Below, one piece after another: positions 8,201 through 17,024 of a DNA stretch of 64,000 nt. The notes beneath the pieces are model-generated. The model was not told the origin of the DNA. It did no database searches and worked only from the letters and a program-made list of their open reading frames with translations. The DNA is from Thermosynechococcus sp. HN-54 (GTDB lineage Bacteria > Cyanobacteriota > Cyanobacteriia > Thermosynechococcales > Thermosynechococcaceae): NCBI RefSeq assembly GCF_023650955.1, contig NZ_CP098039.1:2108001-2172000 (forward strand), written 5' to 3'. The stretch's first letter is position 1. Each line of letters opens with the position of its first letter. The position numbers were made by a program, and so were the translations under genes.

Positions 8201-9211
8201 ATGACCTCTGCCACCGTCGATCGCCAACGTTTGCAAGCGGCTTTGGCTTCTCTCAACCTTAGTTTAGAGGCAGAACTCACCCAATATCGCTGCCATCGCA
8301 TGGTACAAGCCCATTCCCCCTTTGAAGCCCCGCCTGTTCCCGAATCTGCGATCGCCCCAGAACCGAGTGTCATCCCTACCGCTGCCGCAGAGACGGCTTC
8401 CCAAACCGTTTTTCCCGTGGTCAACTCTTTAGCCCTCACCCCTGAGACAGCACCAGCCACCGATGAACGTGCCGACGAGGGACTTGCCGATCCATTTTTC
8501 GAGTTTGATCCCACAGATTTAGCAGAACTCTTGCCCCAGTCCTATCCCAGTGATCCCCCTGCACCCCAAACACCCAACCCCACAAAGCGCCCCTTTGCCT
8601 CTACCCGTGAGCTACTCAAGCAGGTACGAAAAAACCAACAGCGTCCTTGGTTCCAGCGGCGGGAGAGCAATAGTCAACATTTAGTGCAACGCTGGTTAAT
8701 TGTGGTTGGCATTCTTGCCGGCTTTAGTGGCGCAGCCCTGTGGTGGTTCAACCGCCGACCCTCTCCCGTTGCTACATCGCCCTCCCCCGTACCTTCAACA
8801 CCAACAGCAGCATCACCCACGCCACCCGTCGGCCCTGATATGACGGCACGGGAATTTCCTGATGTTAATCGCAGCACCCTTGCCCAATTGGAACCGGCCA
8901 CTGAACCCCCAACCAGTGAATCTCCGACCCCTGCAACCAGTCCAACTGCGGGTGCCTCACCCACCCCCACAGCCAGCCCAACCCCAGCTGAAACCGAACA
9001 TACAACACGACTTTTTGTCGAAAAAATGCCCAATGGTCGCTACTATGTCCTGGCTCCCTACAAGGAACCGGCGGATTTAGAGAAGGCGCAAGCAGTCGTG
9101 CCCGATGCCTTTTTGGTGGGGAGTGGGGAGGAAACCAAGATTCAACTGGGGATGTTTGTGGACGAAGCTTCGGCTCAAGCGATGGTCAATCAGTTGCGCG
9201 ATCGCCTCTAG
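8201..9211 (+). CDS. Single-pass membrane protein with Pro/Thr/Ser linker and SPOR-like C-terminus
   Basis: The 336-residue protein has an N-terminal cytoplasmic segment rich in Pro, Ala and Glu. One membrane helix (LIVVGILAGFSGAALWWF) follows at about 165-185, then a long Pro/Ser/Thr linker. The C-terminal domain (RLFVEKMPNGRYYVLAPY ... IQLGMFVDEASAQAMVNQL) has the layout of a SPOR-like domain, which in other proteins binds denuded peptidoglycan. The SPOR assignment is by pattern only. The ATG at 8201 is preferred to 8153. It ends in a 4-base CTAG overlap with the convergent gene. Confidence 0.7.
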   Translation: MTSATVDRQRLQAALASLNLSLEAELTQYRCHRMVQAHSPFEAPPVPESAIAPEPSVIPTAAAETASQTVFPVVNSLALTPETAPATDERADEGLADPFFEFDPTDLAELLPQSYPSDPPAPQTPNPTKRPFASTRELLKQVRKNQQRPWFQRRESNSQHLVQRWLIVVGILAGFSGAALWWFNRRPSPVATSPSPVPSTPTAASPTPPVGPDMTAREFPDVNRSTLAQLEPATEPPTSESPTPATSPTAGASPTPTASPTPAETEHTTRLFVEKMPNGRYYVLAPYKEPADLEKAQAVVPDAFLVGSGEETKIQLGMFVDEASAQAMVNQLRDRL

Positions 9212-10779
9212 GGGCTGAGCCAGCGATCCCCAGCCTTGCCATATCGTTCCTGCCACTGCGACCAAGGGACATTTTCCCCTTCTAGGCGAAAGGGGTAGGG
9301 AGCTTCACTCCACCAGTGGTTCCCCTGCAACGTTAGCGTTTTCAAAAAGGCTTCGCCCTTAAGGGTAGTCAGGAGTTGCTCTTGGCGGCTGCCAATCCAA
9401 TTGCCCTCGAGGTACCAATCTTGAGACGTAATCGTGACTGCCTCACCGGTTTCTGGCAGCGTGACGGTTCGCGGGGAAGGATCGCGGACACCAATTTGTG
9501 CCCCTTGGTTTTCCCAAATCCAGTTGCGGCGCAGGGTGACATGGGCAGCCGCCCAGCCAAAAATGCCGGGGGTTTGTAGATAGTTCGGGGCAATGCTGTA
9601 GTTATAGGCAATTAAGGAATCTTCAATTGTGACTGGGCCTGTGCCCGCCTCTAGGAAAAGACCGACAACGGCATTGCCCACAAATTGCGATCGCCGAATC
9701 TCGACGTTTTGATTATCCGTATCAAGCCATAGACCGGCCGCTTGGTTCTCAATGGCGCGGTAACGATCAAAGACGGCGTGGCGCAAATGAAAGTACTTAT
9801 CCCCCGCATCCCAATCGTAAAAGCCTGCCCATCCCCCCCGCCAATTATTGCCTTGGACGAGAACTTGCTGGACTGTGAAGTCCCGTAAATGAACCCCCGC
9901 CATGCCCCGCCAGCCATTTTGCAGAAACTGCGTTCGCTCCACCCGCAGGCGATCGCTCTGGTGGCTTTCGAGGCCACCCCAATTGTTGCCCCAAAATATG
10001 CAGTCAATCACCTGAATATCATGGCTGCGTTCAATGCGTACCGCTTGGGTAAACGTGCCGCCATAGTGCTCAAAGCGCAGCCCCACCAAACTGATAAAAC
10101 CACTGTCTAAGATTCGTAAGGCCTCACGGTGAACCGCTACTTCCAATTCCCTAGGTGAGATGCCGGTAGGAATTGCCACATACAGTTGCTGCTCTGCATC
10201 ATCCACATAGAAATCATTCCCCTGCAATTCCATAAATGAGAGTCGCTGCCGCAGGGGAGTCTCCTGCCACCACACCAGTTCGCCCCGCTGCGCCACTCGG
10301 GGTAACTCAATATCAAACGCTGTCCACGGGTTACCGGAAAAGCCCCACCCCAATGTCCACGGGTGACGGTAGATCGTCACTGCTGAAGTGGTAGAGACTG
10401 CTTGCCAATCTGACCATTGTTGACTGCCGCGCAAAATCACGCGATCGCGAAGCGCGCCCTTCGGGCGATCGCCCCCCTTGGCAATCAGTCGTAGGGGCGT
10501 CTGCCGATGATGAATCGTTCCCAGCGTCTCCCGATAAATCCCGCTATAAATGTAAATGTTTGTGGGGCGATCGTGCGCCTGTGCCCACGCCAAAGCAGCA
10601 CCAATAGTGCGGAAAGGGGTTGTTGGAATTCCCTTGCCGGCATCACTGGCTTGGGGATGTGCTGGGTTCACCTCTAGGGTCAGGGGCGAGGCTGGAATAG
10701 CTGCAATTCTTTGTTGCCCCGTCAATATTAGAATTAGAGCTAGGCAAAGCGCAATCAGCCAGACATATGGCCACTTCAT
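9208..10779 (-). CDS. Exported or membrane-anchored right-handed beta-helix protein
   Basis: The 523-residue product starts with a hydrophobic segment (WPYVWLIALCLALILILTG), then ASDAGKGIPTTPFRTIGAAL, a typical opening of pectate-lyase-like parallel beta-helix proteins. Repeated short strands with Asn and Gly turns follow (VRIERSHDIQVIDCIFWGNN, VEIRRSQFVGNAVVGLFLE, VTIEDSLIAYN). Such proteins bind or cleave polysaccharides, and no catalytic set is evident here. The ATG overlaps the stop of the upstream LapA-like gene by one base (TGATG), implying coupling. An in-frame HIP1-flanked segment at 10441-10472 looks inserted. Confidence 0.8.
   Translation of the reverse strand: MKWPYVWLIALCLALILILTGQQRIAAIPASPLTLEVNPAHPQASDAGKGIPTTPFRTIGAALAWAQAHDRPTNIYIYSGIYRETLGTIHHRQTPLRLIAKGGDRPKGALRDRVILRGSQQWSDWQAVSTTSAVTIYRHPWTLGWGFSGNPWTAFDIELPRVAQRGELVWWQETPLRQRLSFMELQGNDFYVDDAEQQLYVAIPTGISPRELEVAVHREALRILDSGFISLVGLRFEHYGGTFTQAVRIERSHDIQVIDCIFWGNNWGGLESHQSDRLRVERTQFLQNGWRGMAGVHLRDFTVQQVLVQGNNWRGGWAGFYDWDAGDKYFHLRHAVFDRYRAIENQAAGLWLDTDNQNVEIRRSQFVGNAVVGLFLEAGTGPVTIEDSLIAYNYSIAPNYLQTPGIFGWAAAHVTLRRNWIWENQGAQIGVRDPSPRTVTLPETGEAVTITSQDWYLEGNWIGSRQEQLLTTLKGEAFLKTLTLQGNHWWSEAPYPFRLEGENVPWSQWQERYGKAGDRWLSP
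10441..10472. repeat. HIP1-flanked short palindromic insertion inside the beta-helix gene
   Basis: Two GCGATCGC octamers (10441-10448 and 10465-10472) flank GAAGCGCGCCCTTCGG, giving a GC-rich, partly self-complementary element of 32 bases. In the protein it adds a short charged stretch (GGDRPKGALRDR) in what should be a regular beta-helix turn. Similar HIP1-bounded short dispersed elements are known in cyanobacterial genomes. That this one is an insertion is inferred. Confidence 0.45.
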
Positions 10780-10973
10780 CACCGCAGCGGTCGGGCCAAA
10801 TAGGGCAGCCATAGAGCGATCGCGGCCACAACAATCAGGAGCACCCCAAGGGGCAAGTCAATGGATTGCCAAAACAAAAATCTCAGGGACACCGCTTTTG
10901 CATTCTGTACGGAAAAGAGGGCGATTGCCCCACTGCTAATCATCCAGAGTAAAAAGAGCAAAAAGCGGCGCAT
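10779..10973 (-). CDS. LapA-like (DUF1049) small membrane protein
   Basis: This 64-residue protein has two hydrophobic segments (about 4-24 and 38-59) separated by NAKAVSLRFLFWQSIDLPLG. That matches the LapA/DUF1049 pattern of hairpin-like inner-membrane proteins with a Q-N-x-x-x-V-x-L-x-F core. In enterobacteria LapA helps regulate lipopolysaccharide assembly; its role in cyanobacteria is unclear. The ATG follows the upstream TAA directly and its stop overlaps the next start, so the three genes form a tight operon. Confidence 0.78.
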   Translation of the reverse strand: MRRFLLFLLWMISSGAIALFSVQNAKAVSLRFLFWQSIDLPLGVLLIVVAAIALWLPYLARPLR

Positions 10974-11186
10974 TTACTTCCCTTCCGCTTGGCGAATCAT
11001 CTCCTCCGTCTTATGGTAGCGGTTATAGGTGGAAAACCCCGTAAACATTCCCTTGAAAAAGCCATTGAGTTGCTCGCGGGTACTGGCACTGGCCGTACTC
11101 AAAGGTGCCGGCAAAAAGCGATCGCCAAAACCAACAAAAACCAAGCCAACCACTAGCAGCGGCACAATCACCTCTTTGACACGCAT
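10974..11186 (-). CDS. Small single-pass membrane protein, unknown function
   Basis: This is a 70-residue protein with one N-terminal hydrophobic segment (VIVPLLVVGLVFVGFGDRFLP) and a short soluble tail (FFKGMFTGFSTYNRYHKTEEMIRQAEGK). The ATG at 11186 (MRVKEV) is preferred to an upstream in-frame start at 11201. I do not recognise the family. It is the first gene of the operon with the LapA-like and beta-helix proteins. Confidence 0.65.
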   Translation of the reverse strand: MRVKEVIVPLLVVGLVFVGFGDRFLPAPLSTASASTREQLNGFFKGMFTGFSTYNRYHKTEEMIRQAEGK

Positions 11187-11392
11187 AGGGCAAGCCTCCA
11201 CAGGACGATGGCAGAATCGAGAGGACGCACTAACAGGGAGAACAGATAACTAATAGTTTCTAATGTGCCGCAGGATTGTAAATAATTTTCAGCTTACGCA
11301 AAAGATGGCGATCGCGGTTACAAAACGTCTATAACAAGAATTGTCAACAAAAATGTCAATAAAAATAAACCGTGAAAATACCCATGAAATCC
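11187..11392. other. AT-rich upstream region with tandem 12-mers
   Basis: No gene is seen. The region holds the promoter of the leftward membrane-protein operon and what was once the upstream region of pilB. Two near-identical 12-base units, TGTCAACAAAAA (11342-11353) and TGTCAATAAAAA (11354-11365), lie in tandem and could be a regulator site. IS copy 1 with its target duplication follows. Confidence 0.4.
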
Positions 11393-11401
11393 CTAGGAAA
11401 G

Positions 11402-12490
11402 CAGAAGTGTTGAAAGATAGTTTAAGAGGCTAGAAAAAAGGGAAGAAATGTCGTATTCTTCCCTCAAAAGAAGAAAAATTAATCAGCTTACTATGGCATC
11501 TTTTTCAGTTCTTGTCAAGTCTATTCTCAAGCAGCTCAGCCCTTGCGACTACCCCGTCCTCAACTCTCAATTGTTCTTCAAAATCTGGTTGACCTACATT
11601 CTCGACCAAGGATTAACCAGCATGAGAGCCTTATTTTATCGCTTGAATCATTCGGGGATTACAGTGGATATGTCCACGTTTTCCAAGGCGAACAAAACTC
11701 GAACAACCACCTTATTTGAGAGGATTTACACTCATCTCATGTCTCAAGCTCGCAAGAGACATCGTTGTTCAAGTCTGATGCTGTTTCCTATTGATTCAAC
11801 CGTCATTACCCTGACGAGTAAGCTCTTTTGGTTCTACAAATACCATCAAGTGAAGTTAATTACAGGATTTGATTTAACAGAGAACATCCTGGGTAAGGCA
11901 GTAGTCTCTTTTGGGGAGAGACATGACCTAAGCTTTCAAGACGAGATTTTAGAAATGATCCCTGAGAATGCCGTTGCCATCATGGATAGAGGGTTTGCGA
12001 GTTGGAGATTTTTAGAGCGGCTGAGTGAGAGGAAGTGTTTATTTGTTGTGCGTATCAAGAATAACATGAGAATGAAGCTCAATCATGAGAGATACCGAGT
12101 GGTTCAATTTTTTGATGAGCATGGAACAGAGTTTCGTATTGCGACGAATCTAATGCATCTAAGTGATGAGGAAGTGAGTGAGCTGTATCGGCATCGGTGG
12201 GGGATTGAGAACTTATGGAAGTTTCTAAAGATGCATTTATCATTAGACAAGCTGATTACGAAGAGTTTGAATGGGGTGATAAATCAGATTTATATGGTTT
12301 TGATTGGGTACTTAATTTTAGAGCTAATGGAGATACCTGAATACTTTGGCAGGAAGCTATTAGACAAATTGCGATATTTGCAACTGGAACTGAGTCGCCG
12401 CTGCTCGATAGTGCATTGGAGCTTTGATTGGCAGCCAGAGCTACTTGTCACTTAGGATGTTAAGTTTTGTTGCAGAATTCAACACTTCTG
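11402..12490 (+). mobile_element. IS4-family insertion sequence, copy 1
   Basis: This 1089-bp element is bounded by perfect 13-bp inverted repeats (CAGAAGTGTTGAA at the left end) and flanked by the 9-bp direct duplication CTAGGAAAG at 11393-11401 and 12491-12499. It encodes one transposase. Two more full-length copies lie at 40169-41257 and 51561-52649. The intact target duplication shows a simple insertion. It lies just upstream of pilB in the same orientation. Confidence 0.97.
11448..12455 (+). CDS. IS4-family DDE transposase (copy 1)
   Basis: The 335-residue transposase has Asp116 (FPIDST), Asp180 (IMDRGF) and Glu254 as the DDE triad. Glu254 is part of a perfect IS4 YREK motif: Tyr247, Arg250, Glu254, Lys261. 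The ATG lies 46 bases inside the left end and the stop 35 bases from the right end. There is no frameshift, so it is probably active. AT content is higher than in the neighbouring genes. Confidence 0.96.
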   Translation: MSYSSLKRRKINQLTMASFSVLVKSILKQLSPCDYPVLNSQLFFKIWLTYILDQGLTSMRALFYRLNHSGITVDMSTFSKANKTRTTTLFERIYTHLMSQARKRHRCSSLMLFPIDSTVITLTSKLFWFYKYHQVKLITGFDLTENILGKAVVSFGERHDLSFQDEILEMIPENAVAIMDRGFASWRFLERLSERKCLFVVRIKNNMRMKLNHERYRVVQFFDEHGTEFRIATNLMHLSDEEVSELYRHRWGIENLWKFLKMHLSLDKLITKSLNGVINQIYMVLIGYLILELMEIPEYFGRKLLDKLRYLQLELSRRCSIVHWSFDWQPELLVT

Positions 12491-12509
12491 CTAGGAAAGT
12501 TGTTGCTAC

Positions 12510-12515
12510 TATAGT
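12510..12515 (+). promoter_or_regulatory. Possible -10 element of pilB
   Basis: TATAGT lies 30 bases before the pilB ATG and 19 bases after the end of IS copy 1. A -35 hexamer at normal spacing would now fall within the IS end (about 12487-12492), so the insertion may have separated the original -35 from this -10. The call is based on one hexamer and is tentative. Confidence 0.35.
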
Positions 12516-12545
12516 AGGCAAGCCATCCAGACCCCAATGCGCCCT

Positions 12546-14576
12546 ATGGTTAACACATCGTCATCTTCTTCATCCGCTCGCAAAGCGCTTACCGTGCGCG
12601 GCAGAGCCGCTAGCCCCACCGAACGAGCCATTGTTGCCTCCGGTTACGCCAGTATCGATCAGGTGCGGGAAGCCATGAACACCGCCCGCAAAACAGGCAA
12701 GTCCCTCGTAACCGTGTTGCAGGAGATTACGGGCACCACCATGCCCCCCGATGTGTTACGTCAGTACCACAAGCAACAACTTTTTGAACTTAAAGTCATC
12801 TATGGTGTCGATTGCCTTGATCCCGAACTCAATCGTTTTCCCACCGAGCAAATCGAGCAACTGATCAACACGATTGTACCGATTGACACCTGCCGCACCT
12901 ACCAAGTCATCCCCATTGCCAAGCACCTCGACGCCGATCCCCCCTACCTGCTGGTGGCGATGGTGGATCCCGACAACCTGCAAGCCATTGACAACCTCAC
13001 CCGGCTGCTGCGCAGTCACAACCTCACCCTGAAGCGGATGGTGATCACCCTAGAGGACTACCAACGCCTCATTGACCCGATTCTCAACAAGCAGGTAGCT
13101 GAAACCGCTGCCAGCAAAAATGCCCCCGCTGCTATCGGTGAAATCAACATCGAAGAAGACATCGAAGCCATGGGCGGCCTCGAAGAAATTGAAGGGGAGC
13201 AGGAGGCTGACCTTGCCGAGGCGCTCAAAGGGGCAGAAGATGCTCCCATTATTGCGCTTGTCAACAAAATTTTGGCCAAGGCTCTCACCGAAGGAGTTTC
13301 CGACATCCACATTGAACCCCAAGAGGAATACCTACGGATTCGTTTCCGTAAAGATGGGGTGCTCCACCAGGCCTTTGACCCCCTGCCGAAGAAGATCGTG
13401 CCAGCCGTAGTTTCCCGCTTCAAAATTTTGGCTGACCTCGACATTGCCGAGCGGCGTGCCCCCCAAGATGGCCGTATCCGCAAAATGTTCCAAGGGCGAC
13501 GGGTGGACTTCCGAGTGAATACCCTCCCCAGCCGCTGGGGCGAAAAAGTGGTACTGCGGATTCTCGATAACTCCGCCACCCAATTGGGTCTCGACAAACT
13601 GATTACTGACCCTGAGAGCCTTGCCATTGTGCGGGAGATGACCAAGCGCCCCTTTGGTTTGATTCTGGTCACAGGCCCGACGGGTTCAGGGAAAACCACC
13701 ACACTTTACTCAGCGCTGGCTGAATGTAATAGTCCTGGTGTCAACATCAGTACAGCGGAAGACCCAATTGAATACACGCTCCCCGGCCTGACGCAGGTAC
13801 AGGTTATTCGCGAAAAAGGTATGGACTTTGCCTCCATTCTGCGTGCCTTTCTCCGCCAAGACCCCGATGTGATTCTGGTGGGGGAAACCCGCGACAAGGA
13901 AACAGCAAAAACCGCTATTGAAGCTGCCTTGACGGGTCACTTGGTGTTAACCACTCTGCACACCAACGATGCCGCCAGTGCCGTTGCCCGTCTCTCGGAA
14001 ATGGGGGTGGAACCCTTCATGGTCTCCGCTTCCTTAATTGGGGTCGTTGCCCAGCGACTCATGCGGCGGGTATGCAGTGAGTGTCGCATTCCCTATACCC
14101 CCACCCGTGAGGAACTGGCACGCTTTGGCTTGTCCGCTTCCAAGGATGTCAACCTCACCCTCTACAAAGCCAATAAACTGACGCCCGAGCAGATTCAAGC
14201 AGCCAAAGCCAGTGGCCAGCCGATTTGCAGCAAGTGTGGCGGTGTGGGCTACAAAGGGCGCTGTGGGGTCTATGAAATTATGCGGGTGACGGAGCGCCTG
14301 CAAAGTCTGATTACTGAGGGTGCCCCCACGGAGCGGATCAAAGAAGCGGCGGTTGAAGAGGGCATGAAAACCCTGTTGGCCTATAGCCTGAACCTTGTCA
14401 AAGAAGGCGTCACCACCCTCGAAGAAGTCGAGCGCGTCACCTTTACGGACACGGGTCTCGAATCAGAACTCAAGGCCAAACGTAAGAGTTCTTTAACCTG
14501 CCGTACCTGCGGTGCCGAGGCCCAGCCCGAATGGTTAGAATGCCCCTATTGCATGACACCCCGCTTTGTGGATTAA
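12546..14576 (+). CDS. pilB: Type IV pilus extension ATPase PilB
   Basis: The 676-residue GspE-family motor drives pilin polymerisation at the inner membrane. It has an N-terminal MshEN-type domain (about 20-160), Walker A GPTGSGKTTT near residue 376, an Asp box, Walker B ILVGETRD, and a His box (LTGHLVLTTLHTND). A four-Cys zinc module (CSEC and CSKC) follows, and an extra C-terminal zinc ribbon (CRTC...CPYC) ends the protein. The first ATG at 12537 is also possible. pilT follows after 67 bases. The promoter may be altered by IS copy 1. Pili drive phototaxis and DNA uptake in related cyanobacteria. Confidence 0.95.
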   Translation: MVNTSSSSSSARKALTVRGRAASPTERAIVASGYASIDQVREAMNTARKTGKSLVTVLQEITGTTMPPDVLRQYHKQQLFELKVIYGVDCLDPELNRFPTEQIEQLINTIVPIDTCRTYQVIPIAKHLDADPPYLLVAMVDPDNLQAIDNLTRLLRSHNLTLKRMVITLEDYQRLIDPILNKQVAETAASKNAPAAIGEINIEEDIEAMGGLEEIEGEQEADLAEALKGAEDAPIIALVNKILAKALTEGVSDIHIEPQEEYLRIRFRKDGVLHQAFDPLPKKIVPAVVSRFKILADLDIAERRAPQDGRIRKMFQGRRVDFRVNTLPSRWGEKVVLRILDNSATQLGLDKLITDPESLAIVREMTKRPFGLILVTGPTGSGKTTTLYSALAECNSPGVNISTAEDPIEYTLPGLTQVQVIREKGMDFASILRAFLRQDPDVILVGETRDKETAKTAIEAALTGHLVLTTLHTNDAASAVARLSEMGVEPFMVSASLIGVVAQRLMRRVCSECRIPYTPTREELARFGLSASKDVNLTLYKANKLTPEQIQAAKASGQPICSKCGGVGYKGRCGVYEIMRVTERLQSLITEGAPTERIKEAAVEEGMKTLLAYSLNLVKEGVTTLEEVERVTFTDTGLESELKAKRKSSLTCRTCGAEAQPEWLECPYCMTPRFVD

Positions 14577-14643
14577 CAGGATTACTAACGTATTCGATAA
14601 ATTTTCGTGTTGTTGACCAAACTGCTTAGACGAGGAATACCCT

Positions 14644-15741
14644 ATGGAGTTAATGATTGAAGACTTAATGGAGCAAGTGGTGGCCAATGGTGGCTCTGAT
14701 TTGCACATCTCCGCTGGCTTACCCCCCTACATTCGCATTAGCGGCAAATTAACGCCGACAGACTACGAGCCACTCACCCCAGAGCAATGCCAGCGCCTGA
14801 TCTTCAGCATGCTCAACAATACCCAACGTAAGCACCTAGAGCAAAACTGGGAGTTGGACTGCTCCTATGGTGTACGGGGTTTAGCACGGTTCCGCGTCAA
14901 TGTGTATAAAGACCGGGGTACCTATGCTGCTTGCTTGCGGGCTTTGAGTTCCAAAATTCCCACGTTTGAGCAGTTGGGATTGCCCAACATTGTCCGCGAA
15001 ATGAGTGAGCGGCCACGGGGCTTGATTCTGGTGACTGGGCCTACAGGATCAGGGAAAACCACAACCTTGGCGGCGATGATTGACTTAATCAACAAAACCC
15101 GCGCTGAGCATATCCTGACGATTGAAGACCCCATTGAGTTTGTCTATGAACCAATCAAGAGCCTGATCCACCAACGGCAGGTGGGGGAAGACACCAAGAG
15201 TTTTGCCAATGCCCTACGGGCAGCGCTGCGGGAAGACCCCGACATTATCCTTGTGGGTGAGATGCGTGACTTGGAAACAATTCAGCTGGCTATCTCAGCA
15301 GCGGAAACGGGTCACTTGGTCTTTGGGACGTTGCACACTAGTTCAGCCGCCCAAACCGTTGACCGTATGGTGGATGTGTTCCCGCCAGAGCAGCAACAGC
15401 AAATTCGCGTCCAGTTGTCGAACTCGTTGGTGGCAGTCTTTAGCCAAACGCTGGTTCCTAAGAAAAATCCCAAGCCTGGTGAATTTGGGCGGATTATGGC
15501 CCAAGAAATCATGGTGGTGACGCCTGCTATTTCCAACCTGATTCGCGAAGGCAAAACCTCGCAGATCTACTCGGCGATTCAGACCGGCGGCAAGCTGGGG
15601 ATGCAGACCCTCGAAAAAGTCTTGGCCGACTACTATCGTGCGGGGATTATTACCTATGAGGCAGCAATGGCCAAATCCTCGCGTCAGGATGAGCTGCAAC
15701 GTCTCATTGGTGCGGGTGCACCTGCGGCAGCAGCGCGTTAG
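14644..15741 (+). CDS. pilT: Type IV pilus retraction ATPase PilT
   Basis: The 365-residue protein powers pilus retraction. It has a PAS-like N-terminal domain beginning LMEQVVANGGSDLHISAG, Walker A GPTGSGKTTT at about 131-140, Walker B IILVGEMRD, the His box TGHLVFGTLHT and the PilT-specific AISNLIREGK near the C-terminus. GAGGA lies 8 bases before the ATG. It is the second gene of pilB-pilT-pilC, the usual cyanobacterial order. Confidence 0.96.
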   Translation: MELMIEDLMEQVVANGGSDLHISAGLPPYIRISGKLTPTDYEPLTPEQCQRLIFSMLNNTQRKHLEQNWELDCSYGVRGLARFRVNVYKDRGTYAACLRALSSKIPTFEQLGLPNIVREMSERPRGLILVTGPTGSGKTTTLAAMIDLINKTRAEHILTIEDPIEFVYEPIKSLIHQRQVGEDTKSFANALRAALREDPDIILVGEMRDLETIQLAISAAETGHLVFGTLHTSSAAQTVDRMVDVFPPEQQQQIRVQLSNSLVAVFSQTLVPKKNPKPGEFGRIMAQEIMVVTPAISNLIREGKTSQIYSAIQTGGKLGMQTLEKVLADYYRAGIITYEAAMAKSSRQDELQRLIGAGAPAAAAR

Positions 15742-15790
15742 GGAGTGGTCGTTGAGAACAAAAAAGGTGACATCAAAGAGGTATTGAGTC

Positions 15791-17011
15791 ATGGCAACCT
15801 ATGAAGTGCGGATACGGGATGCCCAAGGCAAGTACAGAACCGTACGGGAGGAAGCTTCGACCCCTCGAGAAGCGCGCATGGCCTTGCAATTGCAGGGGGT
15901 ACAGGTTCTAGAGGTCAAGGAGGCCAAAAAACTTACCCTCAAATCGGATCTTGACCTGAGCTTCCTCTCAAAAATTACCGTGAAGGATAAGGCGATCTTT
16001 GCCCGTCAGTTTGCGGCACTGGTGAATGCGGGCGTGGCCTTGGTGCGTGGGATCGGTGTTTTGGCAGATCAATGCACCAACCCGAAACTGAAAAAAATCC
16101 TCATGGCGGTCAACAATGACATTCAACAGGGGAGTAGCTTGGCTGATGCAATGCGTCCCCATCCTGAGGCCTTTGATAATCTGTTTGTGGCCATGATCCA
16201 AGCAGGGGAAACGGGGGGGGTGCTTGATGAGGTGCTCAACCGTCTCTCAAAGTTGCTGGAGGATCAAGCCCGCCTCAATAACCAAATCAAGTCCGCCCTG
16301 ACCTATCCCGTGGTGGTGGGGCTGCTGGCGGTGGGGATTTTCTTGGGGATGGTGATTTTCCTGATCCCCGTGTTTGAGGGCATCTTCAAACAGTTGGGAG
16401 GCGAGTTGCCTCCCTTTACCGCCATGATGGTGTCCCTCAGTCAGTTCCTGCGCACGCCTCAGTATATGGCATTGTTGATTATTTGTGTGGTGGGCTTGGT
16501 ATTGGGGATTCGCTTTTATTACAATACCCCGGCTGGCCGGCTGATGATTGATGGCTTGCTGTTGAAGCTACCCCTCTTTGGCGATTTGGTGGAAAAAACA
16601 GCGGTGGCACGGTTCTGCCGCACGTTTGGTTCGCTGTCCCGTTCAGGGGTGCCGATTTTGCGCTCCCTTGAGATTGTCAGTGCCACAGCGGGTAACCAAG
16701 TGATCTCCAATGCTATTGATCGTGCCGCGAAGGAGGTGCAAACGGGAGGGATGCTGAGCCTTGCGCTGCAACAGGAACGGGTCTTTCCAGTGCTGGCGAC
16801 CCAGATGATTAACGTGGGGGAAGAGACAGGGGAACTGGATAAGATGCTGATGAAGGTGGCAGACTTCTATGAAGATGAGGTTGAGCAGGCAGTGAAGGCT
16901 CTCACCAGTGTGATGGAACCCGTGATGATTGCAGTGCTAGGGGGTATGGTAGGGTCAATTCTGGTGGCGATGTACCTACCGATGTTCAAGATCTTTGATC
17001 TAGTTAAATAA
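15791..17011 (+). CDS. pilC: Type IV pilus inner-membrane platform protein PilC
   Basis: The 406-residue GspF-family protein anchors the pilus motor in the inner membrane. Two repeated cytoplasmic domains are visible (FARQFAALVNAGVALVRGI and FCRTFGSLSRSGVPILRSLE). Each is followed by hydrophobic segments, with a final membrane helix near the end (VMIAVLGGMVGSILVAMYLP). Length is typical. It lies 49 bases after pilT. Confidence 0.96.
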   Translation: MATYEVRIRDAQGKYRTVREEASTPREARMALQLQGVQVLEVKEAKKLTLKSDLDLSFLSKITVKDKAIFARQFAALVNAGVALVRGIGVLADQCTNPKLKKILMAVNNDIQQGSSLADAMRPHPEAFDNLFVAMIQAGETGGVLDEVLNRLSKLLEDQARLNNQIKSALTYPVVVGLLAVGIFLGMVIFLIPVFEGIFKQLGGELPPFTAMMVSLSQFLRTPQYMALLIICVVGLVLGIRFYYNTPAGRLMIDGLLLKLPLFGDLVEKTAVARFCRTFGSLSRSGVPILRSLEIVSATAGNQVISNAIDRAAKEVQTGGMLSLALQQERVFPVLATQMINVGEETGELDKMLMKVADFYEDEVEQAVKALTSVMEPVMIAVLGGMVGSILVAMYLPMFKIFDLVK

Positions 17012-17024
17012 GCCGCACCTTACC

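Noticed and set aside
8146-8514. N-terminal extension of the GT2 glycosyltransferase
   Set aside because: It would overlap the divergent membrane-protein gene, has no GT similarity, and a good ATG lies at 8145.
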